Source of the DNA: Molossus alvarezi
Taxonomy: Eukaryota > Chordata > Mammalia > Chiroptera > Molossidae
Direction of reading: 5' to 3'
Length of the DNA: 64,000 nt
Assembly: GCA_037176705.1 (NCBI GenBank)
Contig: CM073905.1
Span: 32,520,986 to 32,584,985, forward strand
Shown: positions 10,576 through 21,380 of the stretch, piece after piece
How positions within the stretch are numbered: the stretch's first letter is position 1
Layout of the letters: each line of letters begins with the position of its first letter
Notes under the pieces: generated by a model
Databases searched by the model: none
What the model saw: only the letters and a program-made list of their open reading frames with translations
Told to the model about the DNA's origin: nothing
Made by a program: the position numbers and the translations under genes

Positions 10576-11602
10576 TCCTTACTTGTATTCCACGTACTCC
10601 GTTAATGCATCCACAGGTGACTTAGGTGTGTTTTCAGCCGTGTCACACTGTTAGTGTACACTGTGATGTTTTAGCTGTCTCACACTGTCCGGTGTTTGTT
10701 TCTCTGCATGTGTTCCATACCATGGTAATTACCAAGGGAAAGTTTCTGTAATCCCAGAGCCAACAGTGCAGACCGGGTGAACCCTAGGTCTTCCCACCCA
10801 CTGGGTGTCCAAGAGACCCTCCTCTTGTCCTGATGTGTTGACTTTCTGTCTTCCTCTGGCGTTGCTGGCGTTTGTTTAACTTGGACTGCGCTTTCTCTGT
10901 TTTCTCCCTGTTAGCTGCCCTGGGCCCCTGGTTTGAAGTCAGCCGCCCGATGGCCTCGACACCGTCACCTCTCCTCCAGCCACCAGCTGGGCTCCACACG
11001 CCACCAACACTTTGGCAAGAGGGAGGGGACAGATGGCTCAATCATTTCATTGCAGGTCAGCACCCAGCCTGGATCGGCCTGATGAACGATGGTATTGACA
11101 GTCTGGCTGACCCTCGTTCGACAGGCTGACATCCCCCATCTCTCACAGGCCGATGTTGGATGTGTATCAAAGAGACTGTCAGGTCACCGAACAGCTAATT
11201 AAAGCAATAAAGAGACAGAAGGCTAAGCGGCACCTTTGCCCCTTGGGAACCTGAGACCCCGTATAGGAACCAGGGTTTCCTTTCCCCCCAGAAATGCAGG
11301 ATCCTGGAAAAGGTCCCAGCAAACCCTCGGATCAGAAAAGAGACGAGGATACATTCCAGACACGGGGGTCACCTCCTGCTCTTGGCCCCACCCCACGCCC
11401 GTCATTATTTTAATGTTTAGGACTCCAGTCTGCACTGTGCAAGGTGGAGTCCCCAGAGCTTGTTCCCCTGGGGAGGAGTGTTTTGATTGAGGTCATTTGG
11501 ACTCTGATGGCATGGATCGTCACCGGGTGTACGTGACAGGGCTGTCGGGAGTGGACTGAAGGTGTCCGGAGGGCCAGCTCACCCTGGCCAGCTTGGCAGT
11601 AG
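10576..11602. other. No gene recognised; unique sequence
   Basis: No interspersed repeat recognised. Around 11190-11210, 'aacagctaattaaagcaata' is an AT-rich stretch with a homeodomain-like TAATTA core, but it is too short to call as an element. Confidence 0.4.
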
Positions 11603-11760
11603 AGAGCACCGTGTTGGAATCAGACACCCGGGCACGAGTCCCAGCGTTGTCACGTGCTAGCGGTGAGGCCTTGGCTTTGTTCGTAAGCCATTCGGAGCCT
11701 TGGTTTCATCATCCCTAAAAGGCAGGTGCAAACCGTGTCGGCCTGGAGAACTGTTGCTGA
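11603..11760 (+). repeat. MIR SINE
   Basis: 'agacacccgggcacgagtcc' then 'gccttggtttcatcatcc' and 'taaaaggcaggtgcaaacc' follow plus-strand MIR order. Confidence 0.65.
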
Positions 11761-11924
11761 GGAACCCGACGCCTCCTTCACTCCGGCTTACGTGAGACTC
11801 CCCCGAGCGGCCCCGGGACAGGCCGTGGTCCGGGCTCAGCCAAGGCCCACCGACTCGGACTCTCTGGGGCCCGGTCTTGGGTAGCCTCTACTTTTAGGTC
11901 TTTTTCTTTTCTTTCTGTTTTTCT

Positions 11925-12131
11925 TTATATTTGCTCATCCTTACCCGAGGATACTTTTCCATTGATTTTAGGCAGAGTGGAAGGGAGGAAGGGAGAAAGA
12001 GAGGGAGAAACATCGACGTGAAAGAGACACATTGGTTGGCTGCCTCCTGCATGACCCCAGCCAGGGCTGGGAATCAAACCCGTGACCCTTCAGTCTGTGG
12101 GCTGATGCCACTGAGCCGAACCGACCAGGGC
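11925..12131 (-). repeat. VES-type bat SINE
   Basis: Reverse-oriented. Tail complement 'cttacccgaggatacttttc', purine-rich run, 'gagacacattggttggctgc', box-B complement 'gggaatcaaacccgtgac' and terminal 'ccgaaccgaccagggc'. It is a mosaic of the two VES subtypes in this window (gaggat tail with the 'gcctcctgcatg' variant). Confidence 0.9.
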
Positions 12132-12804
12132 GGGAATCCTGTATCTCTTGAGGATCTCCTTGGCTGGTTCTGATGTGGCTGGCTGGTTGGCTCCACCAGG
12201 GTGAATGGTATTAGGTGGCTTCCAAGCTCCTGCCCGGCTGGCACGTAGTAGGGGCTTCATGCACAGTGAGCATCTGCTCCATGGCATCTGCTGTTCCGAA
12301 ACCTCTCTGGTACCTGCTTACTTGCCTCAGGAGAACGGGAGGCGTGACATCGAGCGGCTGTCACCAGGACACCCAGCAGAGTCCCGACATGGCTTCCGTC
12401 ATGAGGACATCTCCTGGAGGGTCACGAAGAGGATCCCGTTTCTCTTCCCTCCACCAAGACTGTTCCGGTCTTTTCCATAATTCTGTGTGGTCCCCTCTCA
12501 GCACCATTTTTTGACATATCCCAAGAGGTTTCTGACTTTGAATGTCACTGATGGCACCCAGGGATGTCCCAGCGCCCTACAGCTGTGTCACGGGAATGGG
12601 AATCACACCCAGCTGCCTTCACTGTGCTGCTGGAGAGAAGAGCCTGCTGGGCCAGACTGGAGAAAGCGATGGAGACATCCATGCACCCGCGCTGCAGGCA
12701 GCCCACTGGAGAGATGGCTGTCGACTTCCTTTCTCATTTATATCATCTCAGAGGCTTTATTAAAGAGTAAAACTTAAAATTGGTGGAGGTGCTAAAATAA
12801 TGGT
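12132..12804. other. No gene recognised; unique sequence
   Basis: Several overlapping short frames (60-100 codons) on the plus strand reflect low local stop density, not conserved coding sequence. No repeat assigned. Confidence 0.4.
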
Positions 12805-13030
12805 AGGCTAGCGATCCATCCCGGGTCTGCACTCATGGCTTTCTCTATGAACTTGGGCGGGTTACTTGGCCTCTTTGGACCTCAGTTTCTTCATCTGTAA
12901 AATGGGCATATCGATGATCCCTCCTGCATAGTGCTATCGTGAGGATTAAATTACGCACCGCACGTAGCGTGCTTAGAGTAAAGTCTGGTACATAGTTGGA
13001 TCTCTATAAAGAAAGTGGTGATTATTGTTA
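12805..13030 (+). repeat. MIR SINE, nearly full length
   Basis: 'gacctcagtttcttcatctg' 'taaaatgggcatatcgatga' 'atcgtgaggattaaattacg' and 'gtctggtacatagttgg' form a textbook MIR core and tail, ending 'attattgttac'. Confidence 0.88.
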
Positions 13031-13154
13031 CTGTTGAACACATTTCAGTTGGATGCCTCCTGCATGTCAGACAACAGGCAGACCTGCGACGTACAGATGA
13101 GGGGAAGGCAGGGGCCTCCGATAGGGGGAAGGAGACAGATGCGTAAAGAGGAAA

Positions 13155-13375
13155 TGATAAGAGAAGTCAACTGATATCTATTAAGCATCTGCTATGTGCC
13201 AGTACTATTATACCACCTCGACCCATTAGTAAGCAAAACAAACTTCCTGGCCCTCCAGGAGCTTATGTTTTAGCAAGGAGCAAGAAGCATTCAATAAGAA
13301 AAATAAAGAGATGAGATGTAATAGGTCAGAAGGTGATAGGTGTGGTGGGAAAAGGAGGATAGGAGGGTAGAAGAG
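13155..13375 (-). repeat. L2 LINE fragment, antisense
   Basis: 'taagcatctgctatgtgcca' and 'ggccctccaggagcttatgt' are the reverse complement of the terminal L2 region (agcacaw..., aagctcc...ggcagggac). Confidence 0.55.
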
Positions 13376-13394
13376 TCTCTGTGAATATAGTGGG

Positions 13395-13800
13395 TTAAAT
13401 GTAGCCCCTCCACGGATACGTCTAACCAGGACCTGTGCGCGTGACCTCGCTGAGAAAGAAACGTCCTTGCAGATGCAGTTAAGGGAAGCTTCTCACGATG
13501 AGATCATCCTGGGTCATGCGGGTGGACCCTAAATCCAATAAGTGTCCTTATAAAAGAAGGGCCAGTGGGAAGCCACACAGGGAGAAGGCCACATGCAGAT
13601 GGGAGCGGAGATCGGAGTGACAGCCGCCAGTCGAGGACCCTCGGAACCGCCAGGAGCTGAAGGGTCTCCCTGCAGCCTCAGAGGCAGGGTGGCCTAGCCC
13701 CGCCCTGCCTTCAGACGTCCGCCCGGCAGAACTGCGAGTTTCAAGCCACCCAGTCTGTGGCAATTTGTGATGGCAGCCCGGGGACATGAATAGGGAGCAA
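13395..13800 (+). mobile_element. Solo LTR, MLT1-type MaLR (endogenous retrovirus-derived)
   Basis: 'gtgggttaaatgtagcccct', 'gacctcgctgagaaagaaac', 'cgggtggaccctaaatccaa', 'taagtgtccttataaaagaa' and 'agccacccagtctgtggcaa' occur in the order of a MaLR LTR. It has no internal region or coding sequence; a non-functional ancient copy. Confidence 0.72.
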
Positions 13801-14004
13801 AGAGAAAGGACAGCGTTCTCCACCTGGGGCCAGAAATCAGGAGATTGTTCCCGCTCCCCAGATGATTCCTAGCTGATTCCTGGTTCAGGGATGCTTTCTT
13901 TCATTAAAGGGACGGGAAGGCAGAGACACGAGCACATCAGGGTGTCATCAAAGACCTCCTGGGGATGTGTCAGTGGATTCGGAAAAATCAAGTTGGTGAA
14001 GAAC

Positions 14005-14215
14005 CCAAGGTGTAGGTTCTAGGGCTGGTCTACCGCTGACTCATCACAGCCCTGGGAAATCACCTCCGCTCCGTGAGTCAGTTTCCCCACCTGTACGTGG
14101 AGATGAGACCTTCCATGCGCGCACTCACAGGTCGGGGTGGGGGTCTGATGAGCTCGGGGCTGCACGGCACTTGGCGCACTTCCTGTCCGTGGCGAAGGCT
14201 CCATAAAGGACACTG
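14005..14215 (+). repeat. MIR SINE
   Basis: 'gaaatcacctccgctccgtg' and 'agtcagtttccccacctgta' form the MIR core; 'aaggctccataaaggacactg' fits the tail. Moderately diverged. Confidence 0.6.
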
Positions 14216-14239
14216 AGTTCTGTCAGACCCAGTGCCCAG

Positions 14240-14785
14240 TTCAGGTGCACATGTGAGGATGTCCGTATGTGCGTGTACACATGCTGTCTCATCTAAAGGT
14301 GTGTACATATTATATCTAGACATGTGCGTGTGTGTATGTATATTTCCTGCATATGTACGTTAGGCGTGCATGTATATGGATATGGTCTTATCCAAAGATG
14401 ACTATAGATGTGTGTATGCATGTTGTGTGCATTTGTATATGTGCATGCATGCATGTATATTGCATATGAACGAGTGTGTGAGAGATGTGGGTATATATAT
14501 ACATATAGTCTCATCTGAAGGTAATATATACATGCATATATGTGTTCATGTGTGTGCACATATATGCATGCATTTATGTGCATGTATACTATATACAGGC
14601 AGGTGAATAGGTATGTTTATATGTATTTATACTATGGGTGCACATGGATACATATGTGTGTATATGTACACGTGTGTGTGTGCATGCATTTGTGTGTGCA
14701 CACTGTATACAGCCTGGTATACATGTATGTTTGTATGTATTCATGTGTGTGCATCTGCACATGCATGCATGTACACACACACACA
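14240..14785. repeat. TG/TA/CATG-rich low-complexity tract
   Basis: About 545 bp of alternating purine-pyrimidine DNA built from tgtg, tgta, catg and tata units ('gtgtgcatttgtatatgtgc', 'catgcatgcatgtatattgc'). It has no simple period. Multiple Cys/His/Met/Tyr-rich frames on both strands are products of the repeat. Confidence 0.9.
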
Positions 14786-15116
14786 CAAAGTGCTTTCTCA
14801 AGCTGCCTGTCTCTCCAGGACCAATGATGGAATACCTTCCCGTGGCCGCTATGATGTCCAGCTTACCCGGCCGGCAGATGTGGTGCACACGCCCCGTTGT
14901 CACAGCCCACCGGGCTGAGCCCAGAGCCCGATCACGTCTGAGACAAGGCGGACCCTGAGTCCCGCCGCACGGACGCAATGGCTAGCAACTTCAGCGGAGA
15001 AAGCCCAGCTAAGACGGGTTAAAAGGTCTGATTTTTGCAGCTCCGTAAGGTTACACTCAGCTTTCAGCCCTTCCTCCCCTCCCCCTTCACTCTCTCACTC
15101 TCTTTTCCTGGCTCCC
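14786..15116. other. No gene recognised
   Basis: Unique sequence between the TG tract and the AT-rich CNE-like block. It includes a pyrimidine run ('ccttcctcccctccccctt', about 15068). Confidence 0.4.
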
Positions 15117-15390
15117 GATGAAAAATATGCTCCGGCTTTAATAGAATTACCCCCTGAGCCATCAATGCAAACACTGTTTCAGGGCAATCTCATTCGAACA
15201 AATGTATTTTTATTTGAACAGTGTTACTTGAAAAATTAAATCGCGGTATCTGTTCCCTTTCCCCTCCCCCCGCCGACGATACAGCCATCACAATGGCAGG
15301 AGAGGAGAGCAGAACTGAAATGTTTAAAATGAATTTGATCTGATTTAATGATTCCTCTCTGCATTAATTAACAGTGAAACCAGCCAGTGC
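15117..15390. promoter_or_regulatory. Candidate conserved non-coding element
   Basis: Repeat-free, AT-rich, non-coding block with clustered homeodomain-like cores: 'ggctttaatagaattacccc', 'tgaaaaattaaatcgcgg', 'gatctgatttaatgattcct', 'gcattaattaacagtg'. It is preserved between heavily decayed repeats and matches the base composition typical of deeply conserved developmental enhancers. No orthologue comparison was possible, so this is inference. Confidence 0.35.
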
Positions 15391-15579
15391 GTTATGTCAG
15401 TCACAGATGTATCCACGGACGTCCACTTTATCCGGGGAACCGACTGAATGCCTCGGTGTCCTGGCTGATAGTCAGAGGAGAGTTCAGAGCTCGGTTGGCG
15501 AGGGGCTGGACGTGCAGACGTGTGTGCAGGCTGTGTGGGTCTGGACGTGTCTATGGTCAAGTGAAATAGAGGAGCTAGC

Positions 15580-15795
15580 TGCCCAGAGGTTGGAAGCAGA
15601 GACCAGGGTTCGAATCCTGGGTTGGACACTTCAGTACAAGCTTGATTTGTGGCCAGTCCCGCGACCTCTCTGCCTTCCTTTCCCCCTCTGTAAGTTGGGG
15701 ATAAAAGCTGTAACTCATATGGAGTCTGTGAGGGTGTGTAATGACTTGAGGTGTGGGTATGAAGTGTGCCAGGGGGTGCAGATCAAAATGATGGC
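15580..15795 (+). repeat. MIR SINE
   Basis: 'gaccagggttcgaatcctgg' (box-B side), 'cgacctctctgccttccttt' and 'ccctctgtaagttggggata' show plus-strand MIR. Confidence 0.75.
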
Positions 15796-16091
15796 AGCTC
15801 CTACACCTCAGAAGTCAGAGACCGATCCCAAGGAAGTGAGAGGCATTGGGAAGCCAGGAAAAGCTGCCCCTGCCCATTAGTCAATGGTGGTTTCATGGGT
15901 GCACAGGGACTGAGTGGCCCCCACTTGGTCCAATGCACTAACGTCACCGCCTTAAGGTTCTTAATAATTGTATCTTCGTGTTTCGTAAGTGAGGTCTGAC
16001 AGGACGACGAGCAGAGGAGACACACACGGTCCCACCCTTCCTGTTTCTGCATTTGCATATAACCTTTGTGATATCTGGACGGGCTGTGTTT

Positions 16092-16165
16092 CGAATTTTA
16101 TTGAGCATCTACTATGTGCCGGGCCCCTTAAAAACTTGATCTCACTTGATGCCAACGAGTGAACT
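16092..16165 (-). repeat. MIR SINE fragment
   Basis: 'tattgagcatctactatgtg' followed by 'ccgggccccttaaaaacttg' is the antisense MIR 3' end. Confidence 0.6.
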
Positions 16166-16964
16166 CAGCCCCCTTATTCAACCCCACTGGACTCAAAGGC
16201 ACTTAATGCATACTGCCCCCTCCCTGCCCCAGCAGGGTCCCTGGTCTCGCTATGGGCACGCCGTCAAGGAGAGAAGGCCACCCCTCTTTATGGAACATTG
16301 TCTCTCAGAGCAGGGCATTGCCGCCCTGGCCGCTGAAGCCCCAGGACCCTGATGGGTGTGATGCCTTCTCCACGGGCCTCAGCCAATGCCACTGTCCAGG
16401 GCTGGGCTTCTGTGCAGGAATTCCGGGAATGCAGAGATGTGGGGACCAGGGAGACACCAGGCCGCCCTGTGCTGGCACCTGGACTGGCAGTCAGATGCAG
16501 ACAGGAATTTCAAGTCCCCCAAGCAGAACCATGCAACAATTCGTGCCCCACCCTGGTCCTCAAGAAGCAAGCTGGCTGCCTTTCCTTGGGAGCTAGCTCA
16601 AGCCTGGAGGAAAGAGGTCTGCGGAGGGTGGCAAGCAGCCCTCCAGATCAGCCTGGGGAGAAGAAATGGGCGAGATCTCGTCCCTTAAAGCAAGCTGGGT
16701 GGGGGCTCGCAGCAGCTGCCTCCCCACCCCCACCCACTTTTCCAACACTGCTGTGTGGCTGTGCAGCCGCTGGGTTTCTGCATAGAAGATGACTCTAGCC
16801 TTCCACTGCGACCCTGATTCTAGGGGATGACTGGTCGGGGGTCCTGGGTTGTTTCTTCATGAGCCCTCAATGTCAAGGGTCAACATAGCAACATCCACCC
16901 AAAGCATCATCCTTGCTCTTGTCTCCATGGTCCTTGCCTAAGATCAAGCATTACTTTTCTCTTG
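16166..16964. other. No gene recognised; unique sequence
   Basis: Low stop density gives 100-146 codon plus frames around 16250-16790 in overlapping phases; no domain is recognisable. No repeat assigned. Confidence 0.4.
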
Positions 16965-17035
16965 TACATTAAGATCCTGGGACACAGAGAGGTTGTATGA
17001 CTTACCTAAGGTAACACAGGGAACAAACTGGAATG
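16965..17035 (-). repeat. MIR SINE fragment
   Basis: 'acacagagaggttgtatgac' 'ttacctaaggtaacacaggg' is the antisense MIR core. Confidence 0.6.
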
Positions 17036-17164
17036 GGGGGAAAAAAAGGGAAAGGTCTTTTAAAATAAAAATTGACTCTAGCTCTTTCTGCTTTCGGGGG
17101 GAGTAGCATCATTTGACAATTTGTCTCTTGGCGTATGTAATGCATAATGGCAGTTAATAATAAT

Positions 17165-17765
17165 AATAGTTAATGATCAGTGTTCCAGTTGCTACCAATG
17201 TGTAACAAACCACATAAAGCATCCCCGTGTTTATGCTCACTCATTCTGTGGGTTGGGAATTTGGACAGGATGCAGTGGGAACAGCTTGTTTCTGCCCATG
17301 CCAGTTGTGTTCTTAGCTGGGAGTTCGGACAGCTGGGGGATCCAATGGCCAGGGGCTGGAGTCCCCTGGAGGTGTTTACACTCTCATGCCTGGCAGTTGA
17401 TGCCGGCTGTTGGCCGGGACCACAACTGGGCTATTGGCCAGAACACTGACATGAGGCATCTCCATATGGGTTAGCTTGGGCTTCCTCACAATATGGCGGC
17501 TGAGCTCCATGAATGAACCATCCAAGAGAACAAGGAGGAAGCACATGGCATTTTTATGAAGCAGCCGTGGAGGTCACATGGTATCATTTCTTCTACACTA
17601 TGGGTCAAAGCAATCACAACGGTCCACCCAAGTTCCAGGAGACATAGTCCCCACACATAAGAGAAGAGTATCAAGGTCACATTATAAGCCAAACATCCGG
17701 GATGAGAGGTATTGCTGTGGCCGTCTTCAGAAAGCACAGGATGCAAACACAGTCATGACTAAATA
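17165..17765 (-). mobile_element. Ancient LTR-like element (ERVL/MaLR-type), tentative
   Basis: 'gtgtaacaaaccacataaag', 'tctgtgggttgggaatttgg', 'cacaatatggcggctgagct' and 'tatgggtcaaagcaatcaca' follow a common mammal-wide solo-LTR pattern. I recognise the pattern but cannot name the subfamily. The same family seems to recur at 40.96 kb and, in opposite orientation, at 60.2 kb. No coding region. Confidence 0.5.
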
Positions 17766-17769
17766 GTGC

Positions 17770-17850
17770 CCAGTAATTCTGTCAGCTAGGTGCATTATTA
17801 TCTGCATTTTACAGGTCAGCAAACTGAAGCAAAGGGGCACTTTGTGTGTT
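17770..17850 (-). repeat. MIR SINE fragment
   Basis: 'ctaggtgcattattatctgc' 'attttacaggtcagcaaact' matches the antisense MIR core. Confidence 0.55.
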
Positions 17851-17964
17851 TGTGATGGAGTGGAATGACCCTGAAATGATCTGTTCAAGTGACCCTGTGG
17901 GTCGAAGACAGGGAGGCCATATGTGAGGGATGGATGACGAGTGAGAACCAAATTGCTTTGCATT

Positions 17965-18155
17965 AGTGGTTCTCAAAGTGTGATCCTGGGACCAGCAGCA
18001 GCAGCAGCACCTGGGAACCCATTAGAAATGCAAATTCTCGGGCCCCACTCCAGACCTGCTGAATCAAGCTCTCTGGGGATGGGACCCGGCTATCTGTGTT
18101 TTTACCAGCTCTCCAGGGGGTTCTAATTCTGATGCATACTCAAGTTCAAGAGCCC
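17965..18155. mobile_element. MER5A (hAT-Charlie MITE), full length
   Basis: Starts 'agtggttctcaaagtgtgat', passes 'attagaaatgcaaattctcg', 'ggccccactccagacctgct', 'gaatcaagctctctggggat' and ends near 'tgatgcatactcaagttcaa'. This is the length and order of MER5A (about 190 bp). A short CAG run (about 17992-18009) replaces the usual 'cagcatcagcatcac'. No transposase. Confidence 0.85.
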
Positions 18156-18384
18156 TCCAACCTATGTAACAAGTGAAGGGGCTTTTAGTGTCTGCAGGCA
18201 GACCAGCGGTGGGAGGTGAGGTACCAAGAATGGCCTGGGAAGGGGTTGGAGACAAGGGGCATGGAGGGCATGGCTGGATCGGGAGGTAATGGGGAGATGG
18301 AGTTAAAGAGACATAGGCACGTTGGTTATTGAGCTTGAGGTTTTTTCCTGTTTCAGGCTGTGATGACGCTATAAGCTCCTACTA

Positions 18385-18620
18385 ACCTGAAAACTGTCTT
18401 CTTTAATTTCCTTGACTGGACCTCCTTCTCTCCAGACTCAGGTCCTTAGTGTGTGTCATACTCTCTACCTGGAAAACACTCTTCCAACCCCTGACCCTAC
18501 CCCTGTTCTGGTCAACTCGTCCTCACCTTTCTCGTTGAAGCCAGGGTTCACTTCCTGCGGGGAGCCTTCTTGACCCCGGTGGATGGTGGACGTCATCAGT
18601 TCCTCCTCTCCTGCCCACTC
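18385..18620 (+). repeat. L2 LINE fragment
   Basis: 'cctggaaaacactcttccaa', 'tggtcaactcgtcctcacct' and 'ggggagccttcttgaccccg' match the L2 3' region order. Confidence 0.6.
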
Positions 18621-18659
18621 ATGGCTCTATGTGTGGTCTCTGCGAAACACTTGCTTGGG

Positions 18660-19340
18660 TCAGAATCCTTTTATTTTGCAAGTAACATAAACCCAGGTCA
18701 GACCAGCCCCATCAAAAAAGATGCTTTATTAGCTCATGAAACAGCTGAGTTGCAGAGATGGGCTCCCCACAGACCCCTGCGACTTGAACTATCTGTTTCT
18801 CTCCCTTGCTTTTCTTTATTGACCTTTTGTTTTTTTTGTTTTTTTGGTTTTTTTTAGAGAGAGAAAGAGAGAGAGAGGAAGGGAGAGGGAGAGAGCGACA
18901 GAAACATCAATGAGAGAGAACACCGATTGGCCGCCTCCTGCATGCCTCCCACTGGGGATCAGGCCCACAACCTGGGCATGTGTCCTGACCAGGAATCAAA
19001 CCGGCAACCTGTTGGTGCATGGGTCAACGCTCAACCACTGAGCCACACCTGCCGGGCTATCTCCCTGGCTTTTGCTGCCTTCTTATATGTTGAGCCAATT
19101 TTTTCCTCCTGAAAACTGGCTCTTCTCCATGTGGCTGGAATTAAGGAGAGTGTGTGTGCAGACAGACAGCGTCATTCATACCGACATCCTTTCCATTGCT
19201 TTTGCCCTGTAAATTTCCAGGAAAAAACTCTGATTGGCTCTGTCTGGGCCATGTGCCCTTCCCTCAACCAATCACTGCAGAGGAACAAGAATAACTATGA
19301 TTGGCCAGCATGGGTCACATGTGCACCCTTGGGACAATGA
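18660..19340. repeat. Unassigned ancient repeat, split by a VES SINE
   Basis: Left part 'tttgcaagtaacataaaccc' 'gctttattagctcatgaaac'; right part 'ttccaggaaaaaactctgat', 'tcaaccaatcactgcagagg' and 'tatgattggccagcatgggt' are motifs of a common mammal-wide repeat rich in CCAAT/ATTGG boxes. Related sequence in opposite orientation lies at 50.36 kb. I cannot name the family. Confidence 0.45.
18814..19058 (-). repeat. VES-type bat SINE
   Basis: Reverse-oriented, 'aatcaataaa'-type. 'agagagaacaccgattggcc', 'gcctcccactggggatcagg', 'ccaggaatcaaaccggcaac' and 'ccactgagccacacctgccg' are clear. Flanks 'ctcccttgctttt' (18801-18813) and 'ctccctggctttt' (19061-19073) form a 13-bp target-site duplication with one mismatch. 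Confidence 0.93.
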
Positions 19341-20404
19341 ATGTAATGATGCCAGATACAACCAGCAGGTTTAGAAGAACCACAGGGTATGGGAAAGGGG
19401 CGGATCCTCAAGGAAAGTGGGGTGCTTTGGACTCATGACAGGGGAGAAAGATATTGAACAACCAAAAAGGAGCCGATGTTCATGACACCAGCTGTCATAT
19501 CTATAACGATCTGTTCAAGTGTTCATGTATTTGACCTTCGCGCCCCCTCTTCTAGTCCCATGCGAGTTCGTCTTGGGGACCCTTTAGGACTAGGTGTAGA
19601 AACGCTGCCTCGTTGTGACAGGAGAAGGAGAACAGCAACTGGAGATGGGGTCCTTGTCCACTGACCATGCCTTCCACACGCTGCAACGTGTGTCCTCTGT
19701 CGCATGCCAGCTCTGTGGGCTGGGCAAGGTGATTGCCTGCCTGGTGTCCCGGAGCAGGTGCAGAGGCTGGGAGACGGGATGGACGGTGCGCCATCAACCG
19801 AGCCGGGATTCCAAGTCCCCCGCGTTTTAAATGTTTTTGGAGGAAGGGCTCCGTCGTCCTCTTTCCAACCTCGTGTCTCTCCATCCTGGGAACCAGGCGT
19901 GTCTCTTAGATCCTAGGAGAAAAGCGGGTCCCACCAGTGAGGTTTACACCCATCTTAACTGCTCAATAAAACCTCATGAGACTTCCTCGAATCCAGAGAA
20001 GTTAAGTCCTGACACTTTCACAGCTCGTTCGCGATACACAAACCAGATGGACCCGGGCCTCGACTCCGTTCCAGCGGCAGGCAGGGCTCACGTGACAGGC
20101 GCTGGCCGGCCAGGCCCCCCGCTCTTTGTTCTGCCCGCAGACGCCCGGGGGCAGGGGCGGAGGGTCCCCATTTCCTGTCCTGCGTCTGTTTCCAAACGCG
20201 CCACCAAAGAAGAGGGGAGGTTGGTCTTTCTGGATTTAAAACACACGTTGGGCTCTTCAAGGGCTCAGGCAGGTAGGATGTTAAGCAACTGGCAGTCTCT
20301 GAAGGAATTAACTGGGACCGGGGTCTCCGTGAAAGATGAAAGGGTAGGTAGCCTTTGGCTCTTATGCTTCTGGGAGAGAAACGGAGGGCTCAGGACCGAG
20401 AGGA
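19341..20404. other. No gene recognised; mostly unique
   Basis: A 195-codon plus frame spans 19831-20418 without a recognisable domain. Around 19935-20060 there is a weak antisense MIR-like trace ('gagaagttaagtcctgacac'). Moderately CpG-containing at 20040-20200. Confidence 0.4.
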
Positions 20405-20465
20405 CTCTGAACTCGTGAAGGCCTCGGTTCAAACCCCAGCTCTGCCGCTCGCTGCTGATTTAACC
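20405..20465 (+). repeat. MIR SINE fragment
   Basis: 'ggcctcggttcaaaccccag' 'ctctgccgctcgctgctgat' is the 5'-middle part of plus-strand MIR. Confidence 0.5.
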
Positions 20466-20940
20466 AGAGACAAATGACTCCGTGTCCACGCCACTCTTCT
20501 CATCTGGGAAGGCGGGGGTTGCATGAAGGTGTGGCAGCCAGGTCATCGTGAACTTGATGTGGCTCAGTTTGCGGCTCAGCAAGGCCGAGTAGGAACAGGC
20601 GAAGGGCCTCCTGGGAGTCCATTCCGGAAGGTGTACAGCTCCGCCCTTTCCAAAAGCTGATCCCAGGAGCCTGCTGTCCACAGGTATTCTGTGAAGGAAG
20701 AAACACATGAAAAGGAGAGTCTGTCTTCAATTTCTTTGGGGAAAGAGGGGGTAGGATAAAATAAACAGACTTGGGTTCGTTGTATTGTCACTGCAATTCT
20801 TGTCAGGGCTTTTAATGTGCTAACACACTGTGCGGATTTTCCCAGTGGCCGGTGAGGGATGCGTAAGAGTGTGTGTAAGATGGGAAGTAGGTAGGCTGTC
20901 AACATACTTGATCACAGAAGGTGATGGAAAGATGATAGAT

Positions 20941-20983
20941 CAGTGGATGGATGGAAGATAGATGATAGATAAATAGATAGATG

Positions 20984-21036
<53 letters not shown>

Positions 21037-21061
21037 AAGGTAGATGATGGATGGATGGATG
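20941..21061. repeat. GATA/GGAT microsatellite
   Basis: About 120 bp: a pure (GATA)n core at roughly 20972-21030 flanked by GATG/GGAT variants ('gatgatggatggatggat'). A minus-strand 84-codon frame across it (Ser-Ile-Tyr-Leu repeats) is an artefact. Confidence 0.95.
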
Positions 21062-21380
21062 TTTCTGTGCTCAGAGGCCCCTTTGTCATGTCCAGGCCAT
21101 TACTTTTGCAGAATAAAATTTGAGACAATTTGGTGTAAATGATGCTGCAGTTCCCTAAAAGAAGCTGAGAGAGGTGATACTCACAGATGCTCAAGCAAAG
21201 GGAGCTGCTTTGACCTGGAGAAGAAACATCCCTTAAGTGTCGGCAGAAGGAGAGGAGGGAACATTGGAACTTGAGTTTCGTCTGATGGTAGAATTGAAGT
21301 AGGAGAGGAAGAAGTGGGCCCAGTAGCCATGGCTCTCATGTTCTCCCAGATGCTAGTGCCCCGGAGAGCAGGACGAGGGG
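21062..21380. other. Unique sequence between microsatellite and minisatellite
   Basis: No repeat or gene recognised in these roughly 320 bp. Confidence 0.4.

Noticed and set aside
13395..13800. Possible provirus with genes around the MaLR LTRs
   Set aside because: None of the LTRs in the window is paired in direct orientation with retroviral internal sequence; all look like solo, non-coding relics.
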